Program-made: the position numbers and the translations under genes
Assembly: GCA_022652735.1 (NCBI GenBank)
Contig: JALCRP010000005.1
Span: forward strand, 1 to 64,000
DNA from: Faecalibacterium sp.
GTDB taxonomy: Bacteria > Bacillota > Clostridia > Oscillospirales > Ruminococcaceae
Direction of reading: 5' to 3'
Length of the DNA: 64,000 bases
In this document: positions 42,219 to 49,318 of the stretch, one piece after another
Layout of the letters: each line of letters starts with the position of its first letter
How positions within the stretch are numbered: the stretch's first letter is position 1
Notes under the pieces: generated by a model
The model's database searches: none
What the model was told of the DNA's origin: nothing
The model's input: only the letters and a program-made list of their open reading frames with translations

Positions 42219-43744
42219 AACCCAAGCTCCTTTAGATAAGCAGACAACTGTGATTGCACTGCATCAATTTCTTTCTCGATGCTTGCAATGTTGGCTTTTA
42301 CCTCATCAATGTCAATGAGTTCTTCTTCCTCAAAGGTATCTACATAGCGAGGAATATTCAGGTTATAATCGTTCTCCCGAATTTCGTCGATGCTGGCCAG
42401 ATGGCTGTATTTTTCAACGTCTGCCCGCGCCTGATAGGTCTTTACGATTCTTTCAATATCACAATCACGCAGCAGGTTTTGGTTTTTCCCCTTTTCAAAA
42501 TTACCATCTCCCGAAGCATCAATAAACAGCACATCCTGCTTTATGCGGTTCTTCTTGAAAATCAGGATACAGGCAGGAATACTCGTGCCATAAAACAGAT
42601 TGGCAGGCAGGCCGATGACTGCATCGAGAAGCGGCACAATTTCCTTTCGGATTTTGCCCTCGCTTGCGCCGCGGAACAATACGCCATGGGGCAAAACAAT
42701 GCCCATACGGCCATTTGCGGCGTCCAAACAGCTGAGCATATGCAGCACAAAGGCATAATCTCCCTTGGAGGTTGGGGGTACGCCCACGTCGAACCGCTTC
42801 CAGCGGTCGAGCGAAGCTGTCATTTTCTCCTGTTTTTTGCCTTTGGCGTCGAGCGCCGCCTCGGAAAGAAAGCCGCTGTCCCATTTATCCAAGCTGAACG
42901 GCGGATTGGCTACCACCACCTGAAACTGCATCAGCTTATCCTCTTCAATATTCTGCGGGTGCGCCAAGGTATCTTCCCGCCAGATTTTTGCATCGTCCAC
43001 CCCATGCAAAAACATATTCATAGTGCAAAGTGCCCATGTTTGTGCGTTCACCTCTTGCCCATACACGGCGGCCTTTTTGTTGGGCACTTTTTTATAGGCT
43101 TTGAGCAAAAGCCCACCGCTGCCACAAGTGGGGTCATAGATGCGATCATTTTCTTTGGGCTGTACAAGCTGTGCAATCAGCTCCGAAACTTGGCTTGGCG
43201 TGAAGAACTCTCCGCCCTTTTTGCCGGCGTCCGAAGCGAAATTTGCAATCATATATTCATAGGCATCGCCAATAATATCCGCCGAACCCAGTTGACTGGG
43301 GCGAAGATCCAATCCACTGAAATCCTCTAGCAAATTGCGCAGAATGGCATTTTTTTCTTTCACATTGCCAAAATCCACCTGCGAATTAAAGTCGATGGAA
43401 CGGAACACGCCGCGCAGCTTACCGCTGTTATGATCCTCGATATTGGAAAGTGCTACCGTGATTTTTTGGCCGATTTCCGCATCGTTGCGGTTGGCGTAAA
43501 GATAATCAAAGGTGGACTGTGCATCCATCGTAAAGCGTTCCCGGCTCATGGCACGCTCTACGCGCTGGATATCGCCGCCATACTGCTTTTCATACTCGGC
43601 CTTTTTCTCGGCCGAAACGTCGCTCAGGTATTTCACAAACAGCATGGAAAGAATGTAGTCTTTATAGCGAGAGCTATCAATTTTTCCGCGGAAGCTATCG
43701 CAGGCGCTCCACAAGGCGGTTTCAATATCCTTTTTGGTTGTCAT
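42215..43744 (-). CDS. hsdM: Type I restriction-modification methyltransferase subunit
   Basis: 509 residues. N6-adenine methyltransferase of the HsdM2S complex, using SAM. The N-terminal helical domain covers 1-150; SAM motif I is DPTCGSGG (204-211) after GGEFFTPSQV (178-187), and catalytic motif IV is NPPFS (280-284). It protects host sites and forms the nuclease complex with HsdR. Overlaps: start with the half-size S gene, end with rhuM (both ATGA). Confidence 0.95.
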   Translation of the reverse strand: MTTKKDIETALWSACDSFRGKIDSSRYKDYILSMLFVKYLSDVSAEKKAEYEKQYGGDIQRVERAMSRERFTMDAQSTFDYLYANRNDAEIGQKITVALSNIEDHNSGKLRGVFRSIDFNSQVDFGNVKEKNAILRNLLEDFSGLDLRPSQLGSADIIGDAYEYMIANFASDAGKKGGEFFTPSQVSELIAQLVQPKENDRIYDPTCGSGGLLLKAYKKVPNKKAAVYGQEVNAQTWALCTMNMFLHGVDDAKIWREDTLAHPQNIEEDKLMQFQVVVANPPFSLDKWDSGFLSEAALDAKGKKQEKMTASLDRWKRFDVGVPPTSKGDYAFVLHMLSCLDAANGRMGIVLPHGVLFRGASEGKIRKEIVPLLDAVIGLPANLFYGTSIPACILIFKKNRIKQDVLFIDASGDGNFEKGKNQNLLRDCDIERIVKTYQARADVEKYSHLASIDEIRENDYNLNIPRYVDTFEEEELIDIDEVKANIASIEKEIDAVQSQLSAYLKELGL

Positions 43745-44331
43745 TTGCGTTCTCCTTTTCGCATTTCCTTTTGTTTCTTTTGCAAAAGTGCTGTATAATA
43801 ACGCGCTTTTTCCTTGGCAAGCGCTTCCAAAAGCTGTACTTCACGGCACGCTAATAAATTGGTTTCCGCAATTTGTTTTTGCTGGGCAATCGGCAAAGGT
43901 ACGATATCAAAATCTATATAGTACTGCGCCCGAACCGCGCCCAGCATGTTGCTACCGGTATGCTGTCGGATATCCTGCTTCACCCCCGGTGTGTTCAGCA
44001 GCCAATAAAGATACTCCGGCAGAAAAGTTCTTTTCAGCCCACGCACCACGCAAAAATTAGAGGAAATCACCGCACCGGTGTCCTTCTCAGCAATCAGCAC
44101 AGCCGTATAAGGGCTGCTCAAACGAATTACAATATCGTTTTGTTGCGTGAGATATTCTTCTTTTAATGGTTCAACCGCATCATAAATCTCCAGTTCATCT
44201 GGGTCGATGGTTCCGTTCTCCCGAAAAGAGCGGAGATTCAGCAGCGGATAGCGATATTGTGTGGGATAGCGAGACAGCTTTCGAGACAATACCAGCCCGC
44301 TGCGTACGCTTGCAATCTCACCAAGTTGCAA
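43741..44331 (-). CDS. Half-size type I specificity-like subunit (one recognition domain)
   Basis: 196 residues with one target-recognition domain (LGEIASVRSGLVLSRK ... LLNLRSFRENGTIDPDELEIYDA) and one C-terminal helix (QQKQIAETNLLACREVQLLEALAKEKARYYTALLQKKQKEM). This is half of a normal HsdS. Single-domain S proteins can dimerise to recognise palindromic sites. It is the first gene of the operon and overlaps hsdM, while a normal two-domain HsdS lies three genes later, so the locus encodes two specificity proteins for one M and one R. Confidence 0.82.
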   Translation of the reverse strand: MQLGEIASVRSGLVLSRKLSRYPTQYRYPLLNLRSFRENGTIDPDELEIYDAVEPLKEEYLTQQNDIVIRLSSPYTAVLIAEKDTGAVISSNFCVVRGLKRTFLPEYLYWLLNTPGVKQDIRQHTGSNMLGAVRAQYYIDFDIVPLPIAQQKQIAETNLLACREVQLLEALAKEKARYYTALLQKKQKEMRKGERK

Positions 44332-44379
44332 AAGCTCACCTCATTTTGTCATGTAATATAAATAACATTTTTTATTCAA

Positions 44380-44406
44380 ACAATAGGAGCCTCGCGCTCC
44401 TATTGT
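44380..44406. terminator. Hairpin between the HEPN-like gene and the restriction operon
   Basis: Perfect 11-bp stem ACAATAGGAGC / GCTCCTATTGT with a 5-nt loop. It is followed on the minus strand by TTGAAT and then A-runs, so the U-tract is weak. It separates the HEPN-like gene from the half-size specificity gene and may partly insulate the two units. Confidence 0.5.
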
Positions 44407-44432
44407 TACTATATGCCATGCTTCTGCCATTG

Positions 44433-46391
44433 TCAAGGGCGTTGCTGCGATTCATTATGAATCATTATGTCGTGGCGATCAAACTCTTCGTAGATCTTTA
44501 TAATAATCAGCACCATGATTTTCAGCAGCTCAATATAATCGCTCTGTTGAATTTTTTCATCTTTTGGATAGGTGGCATGAATATACCGATTACGCAAATC
44601 TTGCCCATTAATATATGTTTTTTTATTAAGCTTATAATCTAAGTATTCCTGTTCCGGAAGGGAAAATAAAGTCCCCCCTGCTTTCAGCTTCCCGGAATGA
44701 ATCCACCTTTCAATCTGTTCTTTATCTTTTTCAGAATAATAGTAGGGACAGATTACATCATGATCATACAAATCCTTTAATAGTAAAGCTTTCCGTTGAT
44801 CCATATGAAGAATTTCTGCATTGTTGACTTCAAGTATTTTTTGCTCGATCAGATATTTAATCCTGTCCATTTGCCATTCTTCAAAATCCGAAATCAGCAT
44901 TTTTTCAGTAGCCATCATTTCAGCAAATGAATTGTATTTTTCCTCCGTTTTCGTTGTATAGCTAAGTGGTGATTGATCAGAAAACAACAACGCCATTTGA
45001 TTTTCGATGTCCCTGCCATTCGCATAAGCATATTTAAGCGGAAAGAAGCTCGGAATGCTTCCGATTGCCTCCGGCTTTGAATTCATTTCAAAAAGTTCTC
45101 GATCAATTTCGCCGTTTTGAACATAGATTGTGAACTGTTTTAACACGCCATCCATAGCGGAGGACAGTAATACACACTTTTCTTTCCATGTTGTTTCTTG
45201 GGATGGCACATCAAAAACGAACCCGTTTACATCAAATGTTTCGGGTAAGTATTCAGCAAAAAAGTAGTGCAAAACATCTTCCAACTGAATACCATTCTGT
45301 TGAAGCTGATTTCGATATGCTCTCATTTGCATGGATGAAATCATTTCTAACAGCTGAAAGGCATAACCCGCAAAATAACTATCCTCGCCTTTTATTCCAA
45401 GTAAGGCCTCCATCGTACTAATGTGAGCTTTGACACTTACAAAAGTTGCTCGATAGCAAAAATCAACATATTCAAAAAGTGTAATAAAATTGTTCAGTAC
45501 CGTGGGGTAGTCAAGGTTTTCTGAAATCCAGTCTACGCTATATTTCAAGGAAACTCCATCCGGTTTATATTTTGATTCAGCCTCAAATTGAATATTTTTA
45601 GAATATTCAATTTTCACTGTATATTTTTGACCTTTTCCATCCGCAAAGAACTTACGGCAGAAATCCTGTTGCTTATGTTTTGCTTTTAACCTGAGTTTAT
45701 CACTAATTGAAAGATTGGACGGATCTTTTGATCCATTCTGCAAAAGCGTAAAATAGTTTGGGTTTGCGTCGGGAGAATCCAAGTAGCTTGTCAAAATATT
45801 TTCTTTATCAGTTAATGCTAGTTCGCTTGGAAAGTAATATTTCTGCCAATGTGCATCATGGTGAGATAAAAACTCATTCATTAAACATTCGGCGCTTTCC
45901 GTATGTTGGCGCATGTAACAGGCAATTTCAGCCCCAAAGAATTTTACAACTTTTTCGTTATGCAATATCAAAGGAAGCGCTGACGCATTCTGTTGTAAAA
46001 ACCGTTCAAAATCAATTCTCTCTATTTTTTTATACACGTTGAAAACGCATAACATTTCCCAGTAATCAGCTATATATATAAAAGCCACATTTGCATAAAA
46101 GTCAAGGATGCTTTTTCCTACTTGATTACTAAAAAACGTTCCGATTATTAAAAAAATCTTTTTGGTGTGTTCCTTAAAAAGCGAATAAGCTCTATCATCC
46201 CACCGCTTCAAACGCACGTCTGCATTGCAAAACTTGTATATATTATATAATTCCAGTATTTCGTTGATGTGATATTGCTTTCGATCGTTTATATCTATTG
46301 TGCTTAGCACATTTTCCGCCTTTTCCAAATTGTAACCGCAACTCAGATCTTCTTCAGAATAAAATTTTACGCCTGCATATTTTGGCCGCAT
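44433..46391 (-). CDS. Large HEPN-motif protein, DUF4209-like (candidate defence effector)
   Basis: 652 residues, soluble, mostly helical. I recognise only the C-terminal region: INGQDLRNRYIHATYP (about 594-609) holds Arg-x4-His, the HEPN ribonuclease motif, and resembles the RNxxxHG motif of DUF4209. The long N-terminal part (two-thirds of the chain) matches nothing I know. It starts six bases after an XRE regulator gene, and the two-gene unit lies beside a type I restriction operon in a mobile element. RNase activity, toxicity and defence role are inference. Codon use is clearly AT-richer than in the chromosome. Confidence 0.55.
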   Translation of the reverse strand: MRPKYAGVKFYSEEDLSCGYNLEKAENVLSTIDINDRKQYHINEILELYNIYKFCNADVRLKRWDDRAYSLFKEHTKKIFLIIGTFFSNQVGKSILDFYANVAFIYIADYWEMLCVFNVYKKIERIDFERFLQQNASALPLILHNEKVVKFFGAEIACYMRQHTESAECLMNEFLSHHDAHWQKYYFPSELALTDKENILTSYLDSPDANPNYFTLLQNGSKDPSNLSISDKLRLKAKHKQQDFCRKFFADGKGQKYTVKIEYSKNIQFEAESKYKPDGVSLKYSVDWISENLDYPTVLNNFITLFEYVDFCYRATFVSVKAHISTMEALLGIKGEDSYFAGYAFQLLEMISSMQMRAYRNQLQQNGIQLEDVLHYFFAEYLPETFDVNGFVFDVPSQETTWKEKCVLLSSAMDGVLKQFTIYVQNGEIDRELFEMNSKPEAIGSIPSFFPLKYAYANGRDIENQMALLFSDQSPLSYTTKTEEKYNSFAEMMATEKMLISDFEEWQMDRIKYLIEQKILEVNNAEILHMDQRKALLLKDLYDHDVICPYYYSEKDKEQIERWIHSGKLKAGGTLFSLPEQEYLDYKLNKKTYINGQDLRNRYIHATYPKDEKIQQSDYIELLKIMVLIIIKIYEEFDRHDIMIHNESQQRP

Positions 46392-46397
46392 TGTAAC

Positions 46398-46991
46398 TTA
46401 CCCCTGTATTTTGCTTTTTTCCGACTCTAACTTCCGCCACTGTTTTGTCGGTTCAAACTTTCCGAGATTATCACAGGTTGCCGGCCAGTTCAGTTTCCAT
46501 TCAAAGTATTCATCCTGCGTAATATGCCCATCACGCAGTTCCTCCTGCCGGATACGCCACTCTGCCAAGAACTGATCGACTGTATTGTACTTAAAATAGA
46601 TTCCTGTTGGCTGGTGGGCAGGCATATCTTCTACTTCGCGGTATTCTACAACAAGCTTGTTCGAGTCATAATTGTGCTTTTCGTCATTTCTGCGCATCTG
46701 AAATAGGCGAATACAGCCGCGGCTCTGCTCTTCCATCCAAAACAGTGTTTCCATCAAATCAGACGCTGAACCCAAATCACTTTCTTCCAATGCCATTGGG
46801 TTTACATCCAATGCCTTTGCAATTTTATCCAACAGCTCTTTTTTAGGCACACGATAGTTCATTTCATACTGAGCCAATCGGTTCGCACCATTTTGCCCTA
46901 AGCCGATGGCAAGGCCAAGATCTTTCTGTGTCATTTTCCGAAACACGCGTACTCGTTTGATTTTTTGGCCTACTGTCATTCTTTCCACCAT
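46398..46991 (-). CDS. XRE-family regulator with extra C-terminal domain
   Basis: 197 residues. Residues 7-60 are an XRE/Cro helix-turn-helix (GQKIKRVRVFRKMTQKDLGLAIGLGQNGANRLAQYEMNYRVPKKELLDKIAKALDV). Residues 75-197 are a separate domain beginning LMETLFWMEEQSRGCIRLF and ending WPATCDNLGKFEPTKQW; such C-terminal domains are common in Clostridial element regulators. It is divergent from xis-int and upstream of the HEPN-like gene. It probably represses both its own unit and the xis-int promoter through the repeats at 47054-47105. Confidence 0.85.
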   Translation of the reverse strand: MVERMTVGQKIKRVRVFRKMTQKDLGLAIGLGQNGANRLAQYEMNYRVPKKELLDKIAKALDVNPMALEESDLGSASDLMETLFWMEEQSRGCIRLFQMRRNDEKHNYDSNKLVVEYREVEDMPAHQPTGIYFKYNTVDQFLAEWRIRQEELRDGHITQDEYFEWKLNWPATCDNLGKFEPTKQWRKLESEKSKIQG

Positions 46992-47008
46992 CCAAAGTAT
47001 TTTTCTTT

Positions 47009-47037
47009 ATTGTACAGCCATTTTCAGGCAATGACAA
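47009..47037 (-). promoter_or_regulatory. Promoter of the XRE-HEPN unit
   Basis: Minus strand: -35 TTGTCA (47037-47032), 17-nt spacer, -10 TACAAT (47014-47009), about 20 bases before the XRE start codon. The short leader suits an autoregulated repressor gene. Confidence 0.65.
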
Positions 47038-47053
47038 CATAAGTTTTCGCAAA

Positions 47054-47105
47054 AATGCTAACTTTTTTCTTGACATTAACATAATAGCGAACTATAATTA
47101 GCATT
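47054..47105. promoter_or_regulatory. Operator region: AATGCTAA/TTAGCATT and AGCGAA repeats
   Basis: Inverted repeat AATGCTAA (47054-47061) and TTAGCATT (47098-47105) encloses the xis-int promoter. Within and just after it, AGCGAA occurs three times (near 47086, 47106 and 47115). These are candidate binding sites of the XRE regulator controlling element excision. Confidence 0.5.
47070..47098 (+). promoter_or_regulatory. Consensus promoter of xis-int
   Basis: Plus strand: -35 TTGACA (47070-47075), 17-nt spacer, -10 TATAAT (47093-47098). A perfect sigma-A promoter for the excisionase and integrase genes. Such a strong promoter needs repression; the GCTAA/AGCGAA repeats overlap it. Confidence 0.8.
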
Positions 47106-47166
47106 AGCGAAAAAGCGAATTAACTTAAAATGGCATGTGACATTAACATACGGAAAGGAATTATCT

Positions 47167-47457
47167 ATGAATTTACTCGACGCCTATCAAGCCATGTACT
47201 GCCAATACCCCGATGCTGTGCGAACAAGCCAAGCTTGTGAAATGTTAGATTTAGAGCGGCACACCCTTTGCCACTTAATTCACACGCAGCAAATTTTCGC
47301 CCTGCGGGTGGGGCAAGGCTTTCTCATTCCCAAAAGTAGCATCATCGAGTTTCTTATTACAGGGCGCAGCGATTTTCCGATGCCGCTTCATTCTTCTGGA
47401 AAAACCACTGACAAAATGGTATCCTGTAGGTGCAGCAACGGACAAACAGCCTGTTAA
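47167..47457 (+). CDS. xis: Excisionase-like helix-turn-helix protein
   Basis: 96 residues from ATG 47167 after GGAAAGGAATTATCT. The fold DAVRTSQACEMLDLERHTLCHLIHTQQIFALRVGQGFLIPKSSIIEFL is an excisionase-type winged helix. It should direct the integrase toward excision by binding and bending the element ends, perhaps at the GATTGGAAAA boxes. The C-terminal tail ends CRCSNGQTAC. It lies 21 bases before int under the consensus promoter. Confidence 0.78.
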   Translation: MNLLDAYQAMYCQYPDAVRTSQACEMLDLERHTLCHLIHTQQIFALRVGQGFLIPKSSIIEFLITGRSDFPMPLHSSGKTTDKMVSCRCSNGQTAC

Positions 47458-47478
47458 AAAGCAAGGAGGTTTGTAAAA

Positions 47479-48744
47479 ATGACAGGATTTGTCCAAGTAA
47501 AAAGTGGTAAATATTATGCCGTTTTGAATCTGTATGATGAAAACGGAAAACGCAAGCCAAAATGGATTTCTACTGGATTGCCGGAGCGCGGTAACAAGCG
47601 CAAGGCCGAGGCCATGTTGAAAGAGATCATCGCTCGCTATGAAAAGACCGGCGAACTCCCCATCGGGCGCGGGCACAGCTATGAAAAAGTGGCAAATGGA
47701 TTACCAGTAGGCCGCTCCGTCACTGTTTTGAAAGCGGATATGCTTTTGATTGATTATTTGCAGGAGTGGCTGTATCTACACAAAAGTACAATTCAGGCAG
47801 CAACTTATAACAGCTACAGCAATATGATATCTGGCCGTATTGACAAGCATTTTCGCCCTTTAGGCTTGTATCTTAAGGAGATTACGCCACAGATCATCGA
47901 ACAATTCGAAGAAGAAATTCTATTGGAAGGTTATACCACTAATACCGCCATCCATTACCATGCCGTTTTGCGTAAAGCCTTTCAGGATGCTGTAAAAAAA
48001 GACTATTTACCTAAGAATCCTTTTGACAAAGTAGACCGTCCCCGCAAGAACACCTTTCATCCTAAGTTTTATTCCCAGGAAGAGGTTCAACTTTTGCTGG
48101 AAACTGCAAAGAACGACCCGCTGCATCTTTGCATTATGATTGCTGCCTATTATGGTTTGCGCCGTAGTGAAGTACTAGGGTTGACATGGTCTTCTATTGA
48201 TTTTGTCGACAAGAAAATTGTTATCGAGCGCAAGGTCACAGAACAGCAAGTAAACGGAAAATTTATTCCCATAGTCAGCAATGTAATGAAAAATAAAAGC
48301 AGTTATCGAACGATGCCGCTGATTCCAGCAGTCGAGCAGGAACTGATACATCAAAAAGAACGGCAAAAAATGCTACGAAATTTGCTCGGAAATCAATACA
48401 ACGATCAATATCTCGATTACGTATGTACCGATCAAATGGGAAGGTTGTTCCGTCCTAATTTTGTTACAGAGCATTTTGAAAACTTGCTAAAGCATTACAA
48501 CTTAAAACGGATTCGTTTTCACGATTTGCGTCACACCTGCGCTAGCCTAATGCTTGCAAATGGTGTGCCCATGAAGCAGATTCAAGAATGGCTGGGGCAC
48601 AGTACTTTTTCTACCACAGCAGATATTTATGCGCATTTAGAGTATAAAAGCAAACTTCAATCAGCGCAGACCATTTCATCTGTGTTAGAGATGCCCGCAC
48701 CGCCAGAAAATGGAGCAGATAAAGTTCCTGATGTCGAGCAATAA
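47479..48744 (+). CDS. int: Tyrosine recombinase integrase of the element
   Basis: 421 residues, intact, from ATG 47479 after AAGGAGG. An arm-binding AP2-like domain (4-60), a SAM-like core-binding domain (residues 90-175) and the catalytic domain with Arg in YYGLRRSEVLG (near 218), HDLRHT (His/Arg near 350), GHSTFSTT and the nucleophile Tyr in TADIYAHL (near 385). It inserts and excises the element at tRNA-Ser(CGA). It ends 34 bases from the complete tRNA-Ser gene. The catalytic domain is closely similar to that of the broken integrase at 27437-28590, so the two elements are relatives. Confidence 0.93.
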   Translation: MTGFVQVKSGKYYAVLNLYDENGKRKPKWISTGLPERGNKRKAEAMLKEIIARYEKTGELPIGRGHSYEKVANGLPVGRSVTVLKADMLLIDYLQEWLYLHKSTIQAATYNSYSNMISGRIDKHFRPLGLYLKEITPQIIEQFEEEILLEGYTTNTAIHYHAVLRKAFQDAVKKDYLPKNPFDKVDRPRKNTFHPKFYSQEEVQLLLETAKNDPLHLCIMIAAYYGLRRSEVLGLTWSSIDFVDKKIVIERKVTEQQVNGKFIPIVSNVMKNKSSYRTMPLIPAVEQELIHQKERQKMLRNLLGNQYNDQYLDYVCTDQMGRLFRPNFVTEHFENLLKHYNLKRIRFHDLRHTCASLMLANGVPMKQIQEWLGHSTFSTTADIYAHLEYKSKLQSAQTISSVLEMPAPPENGADKVPDVEQ

Positions 48745-48778
48745 AAAATCCCGCTCGGCGGCAACCGAGCAGGATTTT
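48745..48778. terminator. Bidirectional terminator between int and tRNA-Ser
   Basis: Stem AAAATCC-C-GCTCGG / CCGAGC-A-GGATTTT with a 6-nt loop. T-runs on both strands let it end int transcription (plus) and tRNA transcription (minus), where it starts immediately after the CCA end. Confidence 0.75.
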
Positions 48779-48868
48779 GGCGGAGCATCAGAGATTTGAA
48801 CTCTGGCAACGGCGGACCGTTCTAACGGATTTCGAATCCGTCCTCTTCGACCACTTGAGTAATGCTCC
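48778..48868 (-). tRNA. tRNA-Ser (anticodon CGA), complete, carried by the element
   Basis: 91 nt with encoded CCA. Acceptor GGAGCAT/ATGCTCC pairs perfectly; D stem CTC/GAG; anticodon stem ACGGA/TCCGT with loop TTCGAAA, so anticodon CGA (reads UCG); long variable arm AACGG/CCGTT, as for serine; T stem CAGAG/CTCTG. It lies 34 bases after int and inside the element ends. It differs in sequence from the split tRNA-Ser(CGA) at 28578/49039, which points to a separate origin. Confidence 0.93.
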
Positions 48869-48925
48869 ATATTCATTTTTTTACTTCTCGATACAGCAAT
48901 CAGAAGAAGCGAAAAGAGAACCACT

Positions 48926-48961
48926 GATAGAAATTTGATAGAAAAAGCAGTTTTGATAGAA
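48926..48961 (+). repeat. Right-end GATAGAA repeats (three copies)
   Basis: GATAGAA at 48926, 48937 and 48955, spaced 11 and 18 bases. The same 7-mer occurs twice near the left end. Probable arm-type integrase sites. They lie in the 170-base stretch between the tRNA-Ser and the right att core, which carries no gene. Confidence 0.5.
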
Positions 48962-49017
48962 TACAGATACGGTAAAGAACGATAAAATCATCGTATCATC
49001 AAGGGTTTTGAAAGGAA

Positions 49018-49027
49018 GATTGGAAAA
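49018..49027 (+). repeat. Right-end box GATTGGAAAA
   Basis: Exact copy of the left-end box at 28644-28653, ending 12 bases before the right att core. Confidence 0.5.
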
Positions 49028-49038
49028 CGCCATTCGGG

Positions 49039-49078
49039 TTTCGAGTCAAGCTCGTTACGACCACTTCGATACGTTTCC
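49039..49078 (-). pseudogene. tRNA-Ser(CGA) 5' half (right attachment site), decayed
   Basis: Minus strand from 49078: GGAAACG (acceptor position), TA, D arm TCG-AAGTGGTCGTAA-CGA, anticodon 5' strand CTTGA, loop CTCGAAA, after which tRNA similarity ends. CTTGA pairs with TCAGG of the 3' half at the left end (one G-U). The acceptor strand mismatches ACTCTCC at three of seven positions, so this half has decayed or never belonged to the same gene. The other 240 bases to the argF terminator contain no gene. Confidence 0.65.
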
Positions 49079-49174
49079 TCATATTCTTTTTGCTGCGACA
49101 CTGCAAAGGTTTCCTCTTTTTGGCGTTTCGCCTTTTGGGGAGCATTCTGTGCTTGGCAGCTTTTTCATTATAGC

Positions 49175-49207
49175 AAAAAGGCAGCGCAGCGTCAACGCTG
49201 CGCCGCC
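49175..49207 (-). terminator. Terminator of the arg operon
   Basis: On the minus strand, stem GCGCAGCG/CGCTGCGC (extended by GGC/GCC) with a 4-nt loop, followed by five T. It lies about 110 bases after the argF stop and ends leftward transcription of argJBDF. Confidence 0.8.
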
Positions 49208-49318
49208 GTATTTTTGCGGACATTTTTCGTGTCGGATGCCGGCCGAGGCATCCTTTTGCGTCGCGCGGCCGCGCAAAGCGCCATTTTGCCCGGCCATACG
49301 GGCGTAATGGCCGCCGTT

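Larger units (their letters stand above)
28627..49045. mobile_element. Integrative mobilizable element in tRNA-Ser(CGA), about 20.4 kb
   Basis: Bounded by the 7-bp direct repeat TTTCGAG (28627-28633 and 49039-49045), which is the anticodon loop of the split target tRNA. Inside both ends, GATTGGAAAA lies 10-11 bases from the core and GATAGAA repeats lie further in. Cargo order: RepA-like protein, TnpV, helix-turn-helix protein, ParM, ParR-like protein, DUF3847, oriT, MobA/MobL relaxase, membrane protein, type I restriction-modification operon, HEPN-like protein, XRE regulator, xis, int, complete tRNA-Ser. No type IV secretion genes, so it would need a helper for transfer. Confidence 0.8.

Noticed and set aside
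48828..48835. Alternative right boundary of the element inside the complete tRNA-Ser (shared GATTTCGA)
   Set aside because: The shared 8 bases are just conserved anticodon-loop sequence. The decayed 5' half at 49039-49078 pairs with the left 3' half, and the end boxes GATTGGAAAA fit that boundary, so the outer site is preferred.
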